Below are positions 7,789 to 17,162 of a stretch of 64,000 nucleotides of DNA, in pieces. The notes beneath the pieces were generated by a model. It made no database searches. It was given only the letters and a program-made list of their open reading frames with translations, and was not told where the DNA came from. Position 1 is the stretch's first letter. Each line of letters opens with the position of its first letter. Source of the DNA: Belnapia arida (GTDB lineage Bacteria; Pseudomonadota; Alphaproteobacteria; Acetobacterales; Acetobacteraceae); contig NZ_JAETWB010000023.1 in the NCBI RefSeq assembly GCF_016773205.1, forward strand, positions 1 to 64,000, written 5' to 3'. A program made the translations under genes and the position numbers.

Positions 7789-9882
7789 CTACAGCATGAG
7801 GTCGGAAAGCCGTAGAAGCTCACGTGCATCCAAGCTTGCGGTCCCGGCTCTGCTCTTGGTCTCCGGGCCCACACCTTCTGTTCCGCCAGCACTCCTACTC
7901 AGGACGTCAGCCTGCATCACTGCATCATCGAACCCCAGCCCGGTCATCTCCGCGATGCGCCGCAGCGGCCGTTGGAAGGTGCGAAACTGGCCTACCGGAT
8001 ACTCCTCGAAATCAATATTCGCAACGAGGCGCGCCTGACTGATCGTGTAGCCGCTGGCGCGCAGGTCTCCGTCTCGTGTGCGGATCACCACAACCTTCCA
8101 ATAGTCGCGCGGCAGCGGGACACCACGATGGACATAGTCGTCTTGTCGGAACACGGGGCCGGTGAAGACGGTGCCCAGGATGTTCTCGCTGTCCGTATTG
8201 TTCAGAATGTAGTTCTCAAGACCATTCCACAGCAATTCGCCCTGGTTGAACGACCAGTGCTGCGGCGAGCAGTTAGTCCAATGGAAGGTGTCGATGTTGG
8301 CTCGCTCAACGACCTCGGCGGTGCCCCAGCATGGATCAAGCCGGCGCACCAAATGACCCCGGTCGAAGAAATTCCCACCTTCTTCCTTGTAGAGCCAGTC
8401 GCCCGCCTGTTCCTCCTCTGGCAACCGTGGATCGTAGGTCCACCGGTCGCGGCCGCGGCTGAGCGGAAAGCTCTTGCGCCCGTCGATGTTGACGGCCGTG
8501 GCAAAGGCCAATCGCCGCTCCGCGTTCATGATGATACTGAAGTGAGTGTAGGGCAGTTCGTGCCGGCCGGTCTCGCTGTTCACGGCGGCCCGTCCGTACG
8601 AGAGCGCCCTCGGAGTGAGTGCCGGAAGCGGAATGGAAGTGCCCAGGAAATCGGGGTCGTAGCCTTTTTCGGGAAAGGCGCCGGCACGCCGCGGCTGGGC
8701 GAAGGTGCTGCCCCTCCGCCGTTGCTGCACTTCTTCTGCCGACAAGAAGTCGCCACCAATCTGCTGGGCAAGACTGGCCAAGCTTTCCTCGACGCGCGCC
8801 AAGCTCAGCGCGGCGCCGGCGACGGGGCTGGAGGCGAGCGGCGGGCCGGCCAAGCTCGGCCCGCCGGACGCGATGTCCGCCAGCATGGCGCGCACGAGTG
8901 TGTTCGTGCCGGCCAGGGTATCGCCGCGCAGAAACTGCACGATGCGGCTGATGCGGACGCCAAGGTTGGACTCCCACAAAATGTCCGTGTCTCGAAGGCC
9001 GGGGATCTTGTCGATTGCATCCCGCTCCACTGGCCTGCGCTCTCCGGTCAGCTTGACAAGCCCGTCCTCGGTCATCTCGGGCACGCCACGCGAATGCAGG
9101 GCGACTGCCTGCCATTGATCATTGAAGCAAGCCGCTCCGGAGCTCCCCGGGGCCGTATCGGTTTTGTAGAATAGCAGACCTCGTGTGTCGTCCTTTCGAA
9201 TCAACTGGTTTTCGCGCAGAGCCACCTGCTTGTAAGCGCCGCCGGGGTGCTGGATGATGGTAACCCACTCTCCAGGCTCGACCTTGCCGACACGACTGTC
9301 GAGCCTCAGCCAGCCCCAGCGGGCGAGCCTGCCACCGCGCTCACCCTCCTGGGCGACCGCAACGAGGGCGAAGTCGCGCTCGGCGACCTTCGGGTCGCCG
9401 ACGATGAAGCATTCCTCCGGCATCAGCCGGAAACGCTCGGTCGGCTTAGCCTGACGCTCGGAATCCAGCTCGTAGCCGAACTCAACGAGGGTGGACCGCG
9501 CGACCTCCTTACTGGGCAGCACATGGGCGTTCGTGAGAAGAAGGCGTGGCGAGACCATGAAGCCGGTCGCGCATGCCTCCATTCCTTCCGCCGGATCGGA
9601 AACGAGGACGCGTGTCACGGCCCGCGCCGCGCGCAAGCCGCGCTCGAGAAATTCGATGCCGACCAGATCGTTGGTGCCCAATGTGCGCTCGACGTCGAAG
9701 CGAGTGACGATGCCCCCTTCGGCAGCGAGGGACACCATCCGTTGCGGCTGCATCGGCGTTGCCATGGGAGGCAGGGCTCGGTGCAGGGCCGGCCCGATCC
9801 AGGCTTCGATCCCGCTTGGATCGGCCGGTTCCGCCTCGACCTGGTCGGCAAAGGGCTGGACGCTTCGAGTAGTGCCGGACAT
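7789..9882 (-). CDS. Trypsin-like serine protease fused to DNA/RNA non-specific endonuclease
   Basis: 697 aa. Residues about 85-280 are a chymotrypsin-fold protease with a full triad: His120 in LLTNAHVL, Asp170 in ERDFALVAV, Ser248 in TAPGSSGA. A linker (about 320-420) contains a short helical stretch (LARVEESLASLAQQI). Residues about 440-660 are a Serratia-type nuclease: DRGH at 507-510 (His510 is the general base), and the metal-binding region SFNQGELLWNGLEN with Asn546 and Glu556. There is no signal peptide, so it probably acts inside the cell or is delivered by another route. It is monocistronic among mobile-DNA debris. Such two-enzyme proteins could act as a proteolytically controlled nuclease effector, for example in phage defence; that role is inference. 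Both active sites look intact. Confidence 0.85.
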   Translation of the reverse strand: MSGTTRSVQPFADQVEAEPADPSGIEAWIGPALHRALPPMATPMQPQRMVSLAAEGGIVTRFDVERTLGTNDLVGIEFLERGLRAARAVTRVLVSDPAEGMEACATGFMVSPRLLLTNAHVLPSKEVARSTLVEFGYELDSERQAKPTERFRLMPEECFIVGDPKVAERDFALVAVAQEGERGGRLARWGWLRLDSRVGKVEPGEWVTIIQHPGGAYKQVALRENQLIRKDDTRGLLFYKTDTAPGSSGAACFNDQWQAVALHSRGVPEMTEDGLVKLTGERRPVERDAIDKIPGLRDTDILWESNLGVRISRIVQFLRGDTLAGTNTLVRAMLADIASGGPSLAGPPLASSPVAGAALSLARVEESLASLAQQIGGDFLSAEEVQQRRRGSTFAQPRRAGAFPEKGYDPDFLGTSIPLPALTPRALSYGRAAVNSETGRHELPYTHFSIIMNAERRLAFATAVNIDGRKSFPLSRGRDRWTYDPRLPEEEQAGDWLYKEEGGNFFDRGHLVRRLDPCWGTAEVVERANIDTFHWTNCSPQHWSFNQGELLWNGLENYILNNTDSENILGTVFTGPVFRQDDYVHRGVPLPRDYWKVVVIRTRDGDLRASGYTISQARLVANIDFEEYPVGQFRTFQRPLRRIAEMTGLGFDDAVMQADVLSRSAGGTEGVGPETKSRAGTASLDARELLRLSDLML

Positions 9883-10559
9883 CTTTCGCCTTCCCGCGCT
9901 TTAGGCAGGAAGGCTAACCCCGGCGCAGAATGATCCACTGATCGTTCCTGTTTCCGGCGGATGAAGTTTCGATCGGGGCTGACGTGGCGGTTCAGTACGG
10001 ATCGGGTTGCGGACTTGGCCGCGGGCTTTCGCGCTGCGGAGCTTAGGTCGGTCCGAGCTTGCGTCACTATCCTTGTTCTACAGCCAAGCTAGGCCAGACA
10101 CAAAACTCCTGCTCAAGGAGCCGAAGCCCTCGGCTTGGCGCAGGACCAGGGGAAGCGACAGATGAAGTGCTTCAAGTCGCCTCGGCAGGCACAGCGCTTC
10201 CTTTCTGCCTACGATCAGATCAACAACCTCTTCCGTCTCCGCCGCGACCACGTCACTGCCGTCCAAAATCGCGCCGCGAGAGCGCGCGCCTTTGCGCTGT
10301 AGGCCGACATCAGCGGGATTGCCGCCGCAACGTGAACTCTGCTGCGCGTCGACTTCTGCATGCCAGCTAGGCGGCCGAAGGGTCGACAAATTGACGGTGC
10401 TACTTGGCGTGAGGTGGATCAGCACCGGCATCGAAACTTCATACAAGCTCCTGCGGTGGCACCGCGAAAATCGGAAACGGCCCATCAGCAGAGAACGTTG
10501 GGCAGCGGCGCAACTCGCGTACGGGAACCCTCTCTGGCCGCGATGCGCGGAGAGCACTT
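9883..10559. other. Intergenic with an IS6 remnant
   Basis: Promoter region of the protease-nuclease gene at the left, an IS6-family scrap at about 10120-10303, and the upstream region of the phosphate transporter at the right. Nothing else is supported. Confidence 0.5.
10120..10303 (+). pseudogene. IS6-family transposase, C-terminal remnant
   Basis: Frame ending in TAG at 10301-10303 reads QMKCFKSPRQAQRFLSAYDQ then INNLFRLRRDHVTAVQNRAA, the standard C-terminus of IS6/IS240-type transposases. It resembles the C-terminus of the copy at 27815-28476 (QMQRFKSPAQAQRFLSSHA) but clearly comes from a different element. The DDE core is missing. Confidence 0.8.
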
Positions 10560-12203
10560 ATGTCCGGAACCACAATACCTATTTCCAAACCCGCTATCTC
10601 TGAGTCAAGGCAGACAGCTAAGCCTCGCTTGGATCAGGGCTTGGGCCGCTATGGACCTCTGGTCATCATCGGCATTCTGGCCGTTGGCGTTGCCTATGCC
10701 GCCTTCAGCCTCGTTTCCGATGTAGACGCCGCCGGTGCCCAGCCGACCACCTGGGTTCCTTTCGCGCTACTCGCGGTGGCCCTGCTGATCGCGCTGGGCT
10801 TTGAGTTCGTGAACGGCTTCCACGATACGGCCAACGCCGTAGCGACCGTGATCTACACCCACAGCCTACCCGCGCCTGTTGCCGTCGTATGGTCAGGCTT
10901 CTTTAACTTCCTCGGTGTTGTCACCTCGTCGGGTGCGGTCGCCTTCGGCATTGTCAGTCTGCTACCAGTCGAGCTGATCCTACGGGTCGGCAGTGGCGCA
11001 GGCCTTGCCATGGTGTTCTCGCTGTTGGTGGCTGCGATCATTTGGAACCTTGGAACGTGGTACATGGGCCTTCCGGCCTCATCGTCACACACACTGATCG
11101 GTTCGATAATCGGCGTGGGCTGGGCCAATGAGCTAACCGCCGAAGCCGGCGCACAGGCATCCGGCGTGGATTGGTCGCAGGCAAGCGGCGTGTTCGAGGC
11201 CCTACTATTCTCCCCGATCGTTGGCTTCATTGGAGCCGCCCTGCTCCTGCTCGCTCTCAAACTCCTCATTCGCAATCGCCGTCTTTATGAGGCTCCTGAG
11301 ACAGCCGATCCTCCACCAGCTTGGATCCGTGGCTTGCTGATTTTGACCTGCACAGGCGTGAGCTTTGCCCATGGATCCAACGACGGTCAGAAGGGGATGG
11401 GGCTGATAATGCTGATCCTCATCGGCGTGGTGCCCGCCGCCTACTCCTTAAACCGTGCGGTGCCGGACAGTGCAACACCGGCATTCATCGAGGTTTCGGA
11501 TCGGGCCGCCGGGGCACTTCGTGGGCTCGCCGGTGAGGGCGCTCCTGCCGTGGCGCCGGAGGAGACGCGGCGACGCGTGGAGGATTACCTCCAGACCGAC
11601 CAGCGTCGTCCGGAGACCCTGCCCGCCATGGCTGCTCTAGCCAACGACATCGCCGAACAGGTGCGCAGCTACGGCGCCATCCGACGGGTCCCCGCTGAGC
11701 AGGTGCAGAACGTCCGGAACGACATGTATCTGATGGACGAAGCACTGCGGCAGATGGGCCGTTTGAAGGATCCGCATTTCGACGCGGCCACGGCTACAAC
11801 AGTTAAGGAATACCGCAGCGCGCTCGACGATGCCACGCGCTTTATCCCAACTTGGGTAAAGGTCTCGGTCGCGATTGCACTCGGTCTGGGTACAATGGTT
11901 GGTTGGAAGCGTATCGTGGTGACAGTCGCTGAGCGGATCGGCAAGTCGCATCTGAGCTACGGCCAGGGCGCGGCCGCCGAACTGGTGGCAGCGGCGACAA
12001 TCGGCGCGGCTGACGTTTATGGCCTGCCCGTCTCGACCACACATGTTCTTTCATCAGGCGTGGCTGGCACAATGGCCGCTAATGGGACTGGCCTCCAGTG
12101 GGCGACGGTGCGCAACATCGCCTTGGCCTGGGTTCTGACCCTACCTGCCGCAATGATCCTCGCTGGCGGGATCTACATGCTGGTCCGCCAGTTCGTGGCA
12201 TAG
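10560..12203 (+). CDS. pitA: PiT-family inorganic phosphate transporter
   Basis: 547 aa integral membrane protein of the Pho4/PiT family, taking up phosphate (or metal-phosphate) in symport with protons or sodium. The two family signatures are present: EFVNGFHDTANAVATVIYT near residue 81 and the matching FAHGSNDGQKGMGLIML near 266, plus LPVSTTHVLSSGVAG near the C-terminus. Roughly ten membrane segments are split by a hydrophilic stretch of about 130 residues (about 300-430, rich in Glu and Arg), as in other long bacterial PitA proteins. The ATG at 10560 has GGAGAG just upstream. No regulatory gene is linked. Confidence 0.92.
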   Translation: MSGTTIPISKPAISESRQTAKPRLDQGLGRYGPLVIIGILAVGVAYAAFSLVSDVDAAGAQPTTWVPFALLAVALLIALGFEFVNGFHDTANAVATVIYTHSLPAPVAVVWSGFFNFLGVVTSSGAVAFGIVSLLPVELILRVGSGAGLAMVFSLLVAAIIWNLGTWYMGLPASSSHTLIGSIIGVGWANELTAEAGAQASGVDWSQASGVFEALLFSPIVGFIGAALLLLALKLLIRNRRLYEAPETADPPPAWIRGLLILTCTGVSFAHGSNDGQKGMGLIMLILIGVVPAAYSLNRAVPDSATPAFIEVSDRAAGALRGLAGEGAPAVAPEETRRRVEDYLQTDQRRPETLPAMAALANDIAEQVRSYGAIRRVPAEQVQNVRNDMYLMDEALRQMGRLKDPHFDAATATTVKEYRSALDDATRFIPTWVKVSVAIALGLGTMVGWKRIVVTVAERIGKSHLSYGQGAAAELVAAATIGAADVYGLPVSTTHVLSSGVAGTMAANGTGLQWATVRNIALAWVLTLPAAMILAGGIYMLVRQFVA

Positions 12204-12732
12204 GACGCTCGCCATGGCCGGCGGTATCCTTCCGCGGTCGGCCCAGTAAGCCTGGCTACAGCAGCAGAAGATGTCACAACAGGTAATGATCTCCGCGCGA
12301 TGTGAGATGGCCTTCTTATTCTTACATCAGGGTGCAAGCCTGCTGGCTGTTTCGCCGTTGATGCCGGCTATCACTGCTCGGACGGCGTGATGTTTCACGC
12401 TGACTGGCTGCAATCTGTCCCTGACCTATTCACGCATTGTTGGGGGACCTCTCGTAGCGCATCGCACCAACATCACTGAGAGAGTGAGTGCTCAGTTTTA
12501 TCGGGAGATCGCCACCTGATGCAGCAAAGGCTGCCCGCGCTCGAGACGCATAACACTTGGAACAGGCGTCACGAACTTCGTCGAGGTGATTGAAAGTGAC
12601 TCTGTGGCCGGCACGTTGGCAATCGCCTATCTGTTTTTCTACTCATAATAAGCCAGTTTCGTGACGTTGCAGGGGTATCCCGCGCCCCGAGGTGCTGGGA
12701 GCGTTTCTTGCGGGTCATTAGGGTACGGACCG
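12204..12732. other. Intergenic, no supported gene
   Basis: 529 bases between the phosphate transporter and the ROK-family gene. No reading frame has recognisable protein features and no clear terminator or repeat was found. Confidence 0.5.
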
Positions 12733-13833
12733 ATGAGCGCGACCGGGACCAAGGAAGACGACGCCAAGCCGAGCATCCAGACAGTGGTTCACGGATCGGC
12801 AAATTTGCCGCGAGTGCGGGTCGATACGTACAATGCTGAACTGCGCGATGCCTCGGGCCAAAGCTTCCTTGGCGATCGTGCTAGCAACCGCGCCTTTGTC
12901 GAAATCCTGGAGGACTGGCGCGAACGAGTGCGCCGTGGCAGCGACGGTGGCGACCCGCTTGGTGCGCACCGGCCAAGTGATGACATCAGCCGTGAGGAGC
13001 TGGACCGCGTTGTTCAGATGGCGGAGGAAGACCCCGAAGCGGCCGGCTTGGTGCAGTCAGCGATTGAGGATTTTGCGCAGGAGATGGCCGGTGTCGTCCG
13101 TCGTATCTTGCGTTTGCCGGAATGGCAGGGCACCAAGCGTATTGCTCTTGGTGGAGGCTTTCTAGGCTCGCGGGTTGGACACATGGCCATCGGCCGTGTC
13201 GGTGTCCTGCTCAAAGCGAGTGGCGAGCCCGTTCAATTGAGCCCTGTTTCGCGGCGTCCAGACGATGCGGCCCTGTGCGGGGCTGTACAACTGGCTCCGC
13301 CCGAGACTCTGCGTCAGTGGGACGCGATCCTCGCTGTGGATATTGGCGGCACCAATATGCGCGTGGGACTTGTGGCATTAGAGCAGGAGGCGGCGGCTGA
13401 CTTGTCTCGGGCCCGTGTGCTGGCAACTGAGCGCTGGTGCCATGCCCAGGACAAGCCCGGGCGTGAACAAGCCATTGAGCGACTCGTTGCCATGCTCAGC
13501 AGGCTGGTAAGTAAGGCCAAAGAGGAAGGACTGCGGCTGGCTCCCTTCATTGGGGTAGGCTGCCCGGGCGTAATACGCGCCGACGGCACCATCGAGCGAG
13601 GTGGCCAGAACCTGCCCGGGGGCGATTGGGAAAACTCGGCATTCCATCTTCCGTCGTGCCTCACCGCAGCGCTGCCGAAGATCGACAATCAGAAGCCTGC
13701 TATCGTGATGCACAACGATGCGGTGGTGCAGGGCTTAAGTGAGGCTCCGAACATGCGAACCGTCGAGCGCTGGGGCGTCCTCACCATCGGAACAGGGCTA
13801 GGCAACGCTCGCTTCACTAATAAACCTGCATGA
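12733..13833 (+). CDS. ROK-family (glucokinase-like) protein with N-terminal extension
   Basis: 366 aa. The C-terminal 170 residues are a ROK/ASKHA sugar-kinase core: phosphate-1 loop AILAVDIGGTNMRVGLVAL, then GVGCPGVIRADGTIERGGQN with the substrate region, VMHNDAVVQGLSE, and LTIGTGLGNARF. The N-terminal about 190 residues (EELDRVVQMAEEDPEAAGLV, IALGGGFLGSRVGHMAIGR) also have a degenerate ASKHA look. The usual ROK zinc-binding Cys cluster is absent, and the protein ends soon after GTGLGN, where canonical glucokinases continue for 80 residues or more. It may be complete for its subfamily or cut by the adjacent IS5 fragment. ATG 12733 is chosen; a weak upstream start exists. Confidence 0.65.
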   Translation: MSATGTKEDDAKPSIQTVVHGSANLPRVRVDTYNAELRDASGQSFLGDRASNRAFVEILEDWRERVRRGSDGGDPLGAHRPSDDISREELDRVVQMAEEDPEAAGLVQSAIEDFAQEMAGVVRRILRLPEWQGTKRIALGGGFLGSRVGHMAIGRVGVLLKASGEPVQLSPVSRRPDDAALCGAVQLAPPETLRQWDAILAVDIGGTNMRVGLVALEQEAAADLSRARVLATERWCHAQDKPGREQAIERLVAMLSRLVSKAKEEGLRLAPFIGVGCPGVIRADGTIERGGQNLPGGDWENSAFHLPSCLTAALPKIDNQKPAIVMHNDAVVQGLSEAPNMRTVERWGVLTIGTGLGNARFTNKPA

Positions 13834-13917
13834 GTCCACTGCCGGATTCTGTCAGGTCCAGTGGGCGCTGTTGCGGAAATCAGGATGAGGGCGCACTGAT
13901 CCCGCGAGTTGCTTCGA

Positions 13918-14317
13918 TTAGGTAAGCGCGACGGTGTCGGGCATGCCGAGGCGGTTGCAGGTGTTGAGGATGGCGCAGCGGATCTGCACCTCGGCAACCT
14001 GACGGGCAGGGTCGCGGGCGGCGAGCCGCTCGCCGAGGCGCTTGAAGCGTGACATGGCTGTCTCGGCCAGGCTGCGTCGGTGATAACCGCTCCAGCGCTT
14101 CCAGAGCCGCCGCCCCAGATGCTTGATGGCGCGCAAGGTCTCGTTGCGCTCACTCGCACTGGCGGTTCGCGTCTTCCATGGCTTGCCGTTGCGCCGGGGT
14201 GGCACGAGCAGGGCGGAGTTGCGCGCCGTTGATGCCTCGTAGACCGTGCGAGTGTCGCAAGCCCCGTCGCCGCTGATTACCGCGATCCTCTCTTCCTCCG
14301 GCAGCTGCGCGAGCAAG
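13918..14317 (-). pseudogene. IS5-family transposase fragment
   Basis: Reads PKTKGLGAPLTLLAQLPEEE, ISGDGACDTRTVY, then YHRRSLAETAMSRFKRLGERLAA, which is the central-to-C-terminal part of an IS5-type DDE transposase including the final Glu. The N-terminal half is missing: the frame is cut exactly where the IS66 element begins (14318). Confidence 0.85.
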
Positions 14318-14358
14318 GTAAGCGGAGCGCCGAGGCCCTTGGTCTTTGGTGTTGACGG

Positions 14359-15731
14359 TCAGGCAGTTTTGGCAGTGCCCCAGTGCCAGGGCATGAGCTC
14401 GTCGATGCGCGCCTGCGGCCAGCCGTTCACGAGGCGGATCAGGAGATCAGCGAGGTAGCGCTGCGGATCGACACCATTCATCTTGCACGTCTCGATCAGG
14501 GATGCGACGGCGGCCCAGTTTTCGGCGCCTTCGTCGCTGCCCGCAAACAGCGCGTTCTTCCGGCTGAGCGCCACGGGCCGGGCGGCGCGTTCGACGGTGT
14601 TTGTATCCACCTCGATGCGCCCGTCCTGCAGGAACTGCTCCAACCCGTCGCGGTGGTTCAGCGCGTAGCGGATCGCCTCGGCGGTCTTGCTGCTGCCGGG
14701 TAGGTGGGCGAGCTGCGCCTCGAACCAGCCGAACAGGTCTCCGACGAGGGGGCGGCTGCGGGCCTGCCGCGCGGCAAGGCGCAGCTCCGGCGCCTTGCCA
14801 CGGATCTCGGCCTCGATCGCGTAGAGGGCGGCGATCCGCTGCAGTGCCTCGGTGGCGACCGGAGCCGCTCCAGTGCGCGCCTGGTCGTAGAACCCCGGCG
14901 CACATGCGACCAGCAATAGGCGATCGCCGCCGGGCCCGCGCCGGGCTTGGCCAAGGTTTTGTAAGCGCCATAGCCGTCGCACTGCAGGATGCCACGGTAG
15001 CCGCCCAGGAGGGTGCGGGCATGCTCATGGGCGCGGCTCGGGGCGTAGGTGTAGACCACCGCGGGCGGCTCCGTGCCGCCCCAAGGCCGGTCATCGCGCG
15101 CCACCGTCCAGAACCAGCCAGTCTTGGTCCGGCCGCGCCCGGGGTCGAGGATGGGCACGGTGGTCTCGGTCGGCAGCCCACCCTCGATCAGCCGCGCTGG
15201 CGCCGGCGCCTGCACCACAACGCCCTCGCAGGCGCGGCAGGCCAGCTTCGGGCGCCGCGTCACGATTACCCGGAACTGGGCGGGGATCACGTCAAGCCGC
15301 TCCGAGGTGTCGGCGCCGATCTCCACCATTGTGCCGCCGCAGCAGGCGCAGGCTGCACTGTCCGGCACAACCACCACCTCGAGGCGCGGCAGATGGGCGG
15401 GCAGCGCCCCGCGGCTGGCCCGGCGCTTCGCGGCCCGCTCCTGGCGTCCCTCCGGGTCTCGCTTCCCAGCGTCCGCCTCAGCCGCGGCTATGGCAGTCTC
15501 GAGGTCGACCAGCCCGAGCTCGAGCTGCTCTTGCGGCAGCCGCTCCGACTTCCGCCCAAACTGCATGCGCTTCAGCTTCAGCAGCAGGTGCCGGAGCCGA
15601 TCATTCTGCATCTCGAGCGTGGCCCGCTCCGCCTCCAGCGTCGCGCACCGGGATCGCGCCTCGGCCAGCAGCGCACGCAGCACCGCCGGATCGTCGGGCA
15701 AGGTCTCCGCGTCGGCACCGGCAGCGCTCAT
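14359..15731 (-). pseudogene. tnpC: IS66 transposase TnpC, one frameshift
   Basis: The first frame (15731 to about 14906) has the coiled-coil leader (LEAERATLEMQNDRLRHLLL), RMQFGRKSERL, the zinc-binding pair CACCGG and CRACEG, and the DDE core with ILQCDGYGAYKTLA. A missing base near 14906 shifts the frame; the rest reads FYDQARTGAAPVATEALQRI then DTNTVERAARPVALSRKNALF and ends HWGTAKTA. Corrected length is about 457 aa, close to a slightly short TnpC. As it stands the transposase is inactive. Confidence 0.88.
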
Positions 15732-15740
15732 AGCCTGAGT

Positions 15741-16097
15741 CTAAGCAACCGCTGTGGGCCTGGGAATCCGTTTTGGTGTTTCCATGCGCGTCCAATCCAG
15801 TCCGGCAAACAGCGCCGCGAACTCGGCTGGGGTCAACCGCATCACCCCGTCCACGATCGGCGGCCAGCGGAACGCACTGCCCTCCAGCTGCTTCCAGATC
15901 AGCACCAGTCCCGACGTGTCCCAGAGCAGGATCTTGACCCGGTCCGCGCGCTTCGAGCGGAACACGATGACCACGCCCGAGAACGGATCTTCGCCCAGAG
16001 CCTCGGCCGCCAGCGCCGCGAGGCCATGCGCTCCCTTGCGAAAGTCAACGGGCTGCGTCGCCAGCAGGATGCGTGCGCCTGGCGGCAGCGCAATCAC
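15741..16097 (-). CDS. tnpB: IS66 accessory protein TnpB
   Basis: 118 aa. Typical IS66 Orf2 sequence: ILLATQPVDFRKGAHGLAAL, VFRSKRADRVKILLWDTSGL, WKQLEGSAFRWP. The GTG start at 16095-16097 overlaps the TGA of tnpA, which fits translational coupling. TnpB is needed for IS66 transposition; its biochemical role is not known. Confidence 0.9.
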   Translation of the reverse strand: MIALPPGARILLATQPVDFRKGAHGLAALAAEALGEDPFSGVVIVFRSKRADRVKILLWDTSGLVLIWKQLEGSAFRWPPIVDGVMRLTPAEFAALFAGLDWTRMETPKRIPRPTAVA

Positions 16098-16537
16098 GCC
16101 TCGAGCACCTGGGCGAGCCGAGCAACAACCGCCACGTCTGATGCCGCGCCGACCCGCAGCACCCGGCCGTTGCGCAGCACTACCTCGATCGTCGCCCCCA
16201 CCGCGCCGTTCGTCGCAGCCGTCGTGCACGACGACGACGCTGCCCCAGGCGCCTCCACCAACAACGGCACAAGCCTCGGCAAGGACCGCGTCATCTTGCG
16301 AAGCGGACGACCTTCCGCCTCGCGCCGCCAGCGATGCAGTAGGCTCGGCGAGATGCCATGCCGCCGCGCCACTTCGAGCACCCGCGCCCCTGGCTCCGCC
16401 GTCTCAGCCAGCAGCCGCGCCTTGTCCTCCGGTGTGTAGCTTCGACGCCGCTCGCCGCGAGTGACAATCTCCACCCGCTCCGTCGCCACTATCTCCGCAC
16501 CAGTGCCCGCACCAGTGCTAGCCCTCGTCTGCGCCAT
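16094..16537 (-). CDS. tnpA: IS66 accessory protein TnpA (helix-turn-helix)
   Basis: 147 aa. The helix-turn-helix region RRSYTPEDKARLLAETAEPG then VARRHGISPSLLHRWRREAE is typical of IS66 Orf1. The C-terminal part is rich in Ala and Val. Start ATG at 16535-16537. It probably binds the element ends. Confidence 0.88.
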   Translation of the reverse strand: MAQTRASTGAGTGAEIVATERVEIVTRGERRRSYTPEDKARLLAETAEPGARVLEVARRHGISPSLLHRWRREAEGRPLRKMTRSLPRLVPLLVEAPGAASSSCTTAATNGAVGATIEVVLRNGRVLRVGAASDVAVVARLAQVLEA

Positions 16538-16611
16538 CGCCCGCCCTCCGCGATGGCCGATCTCACCACCTATCTCACCTCAAACAAGAAGGGCCGCAGA
16601 GCTTCGCTTAC

Positions 16612-16995
16612 TGTGGATGGTCGTGGCGTAGGCCAGTACCAGCTCGTCCAACTCACCAAAGCCGTAGGTCACCGGCTGGCCGTCGAAGCTGGCGGTGAGC
16701 TCACCGGCTTCCAGGTCGATGCCGGTGATCACGCCGAGATCGCCGTTGAACACCTCGCGGTCATAGCTGTTGGCCATCTGCATGACCTTGTCGCCAAGGC
16801 AGTAGGTCCAGCCAAAGCGCTCGACCCGAAGCTCGCCCGGCGGGTTGAGCGCCTGCTGCAGCTCGATGTTGAGCGCCCGTGCGCCCAGTCCGCCCCGGTT
16901 TATCGGGCATAGCACCTGGACGTCCCGGATCGGATCGAGCCCAAACCGCGTCGGGATGCGCTCGCGCACCACGGTCAGCAGCTTGACCCTGTAGC
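16612..16995 (-). pseudogene. RecD2-like helicase, internal fragment
   Basis: Reads LLTVVRERIPTRFGLDP, DVQVLCPINRGGLGARALN, YCLGDKVMQMANSYDREVFN, DLGVITGIDLEAGELTASFD and LAYATTIHS, which is the C-terminal helicase region of RecD2/TraA-type superfamily-1 helicases. The next motif should be KSQGSE, but the sequence is cut by the IS66 end at 16611. The upstream side also ends abruptly near 16995. Only about 130 of roughly 700 residues remain. Confidence 0.8.
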
Positions 16996-17114
16996 AGCTA
17001 CAGCTCTTATGGACCTCTTTGGATAGCTTGCGCTGTGCAAATCCACGCGCCGGCACCGAATGCGATCAGCTCGTAGCGCTTTGCGAACTATGGTTGAGCC
17101 TGACATAGCGCCAT

Positions 17115-17141
17115 TTGACCGACTGGTCGCTCTCCTATAAA
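17115..17141 (+). promoter_or_regulatory. Likely promoter and operator of the TetR gene
   Basis: TTGACC (17115-17120) and TATAAA (17136-17141) with a 15-base spacer. The spacer starts with a partly palindromic GACCGACTGGTC overlapping the -35 box, a plausible TetR operator giving autoregulation. Confidence 0.5.
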
Positions 17142-17162
17142 AGGCATGGTGGAGAGTGACCG

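Larger units (their letters stand above)
14318..16611 (-). mobile_element. IS66-family insertion sequence
   Basis: About 2.29 kb. The ends match as imperfect inverted repeats: GTAAGCGGAGCGCCGAGGCC at the left and, read inward from the right, GTAAGCGAAGCTCTGCGGCC, both followed by CTT. It holds tnpA, tnpB and a frameshifted tnpC on the minus strand. The 8 bases outside each end (CGAGCAAG and TGTGGATG) do not match, and the flanks are two unrelated broken genes. Confidence 0.88.

Noticed and set aside
7972-9174. Plus-strand ORF of 400 aa across the protease-nuclease gene
   Set aside because: Shadow of a gene whose two active sites are complete on the other strand.
14601-16439. Plus-strand ORF of 612 aa across IS66
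   Set aside because: Antisense to tnpA/B/C; Arg/Pro/Ala-rich shadow.
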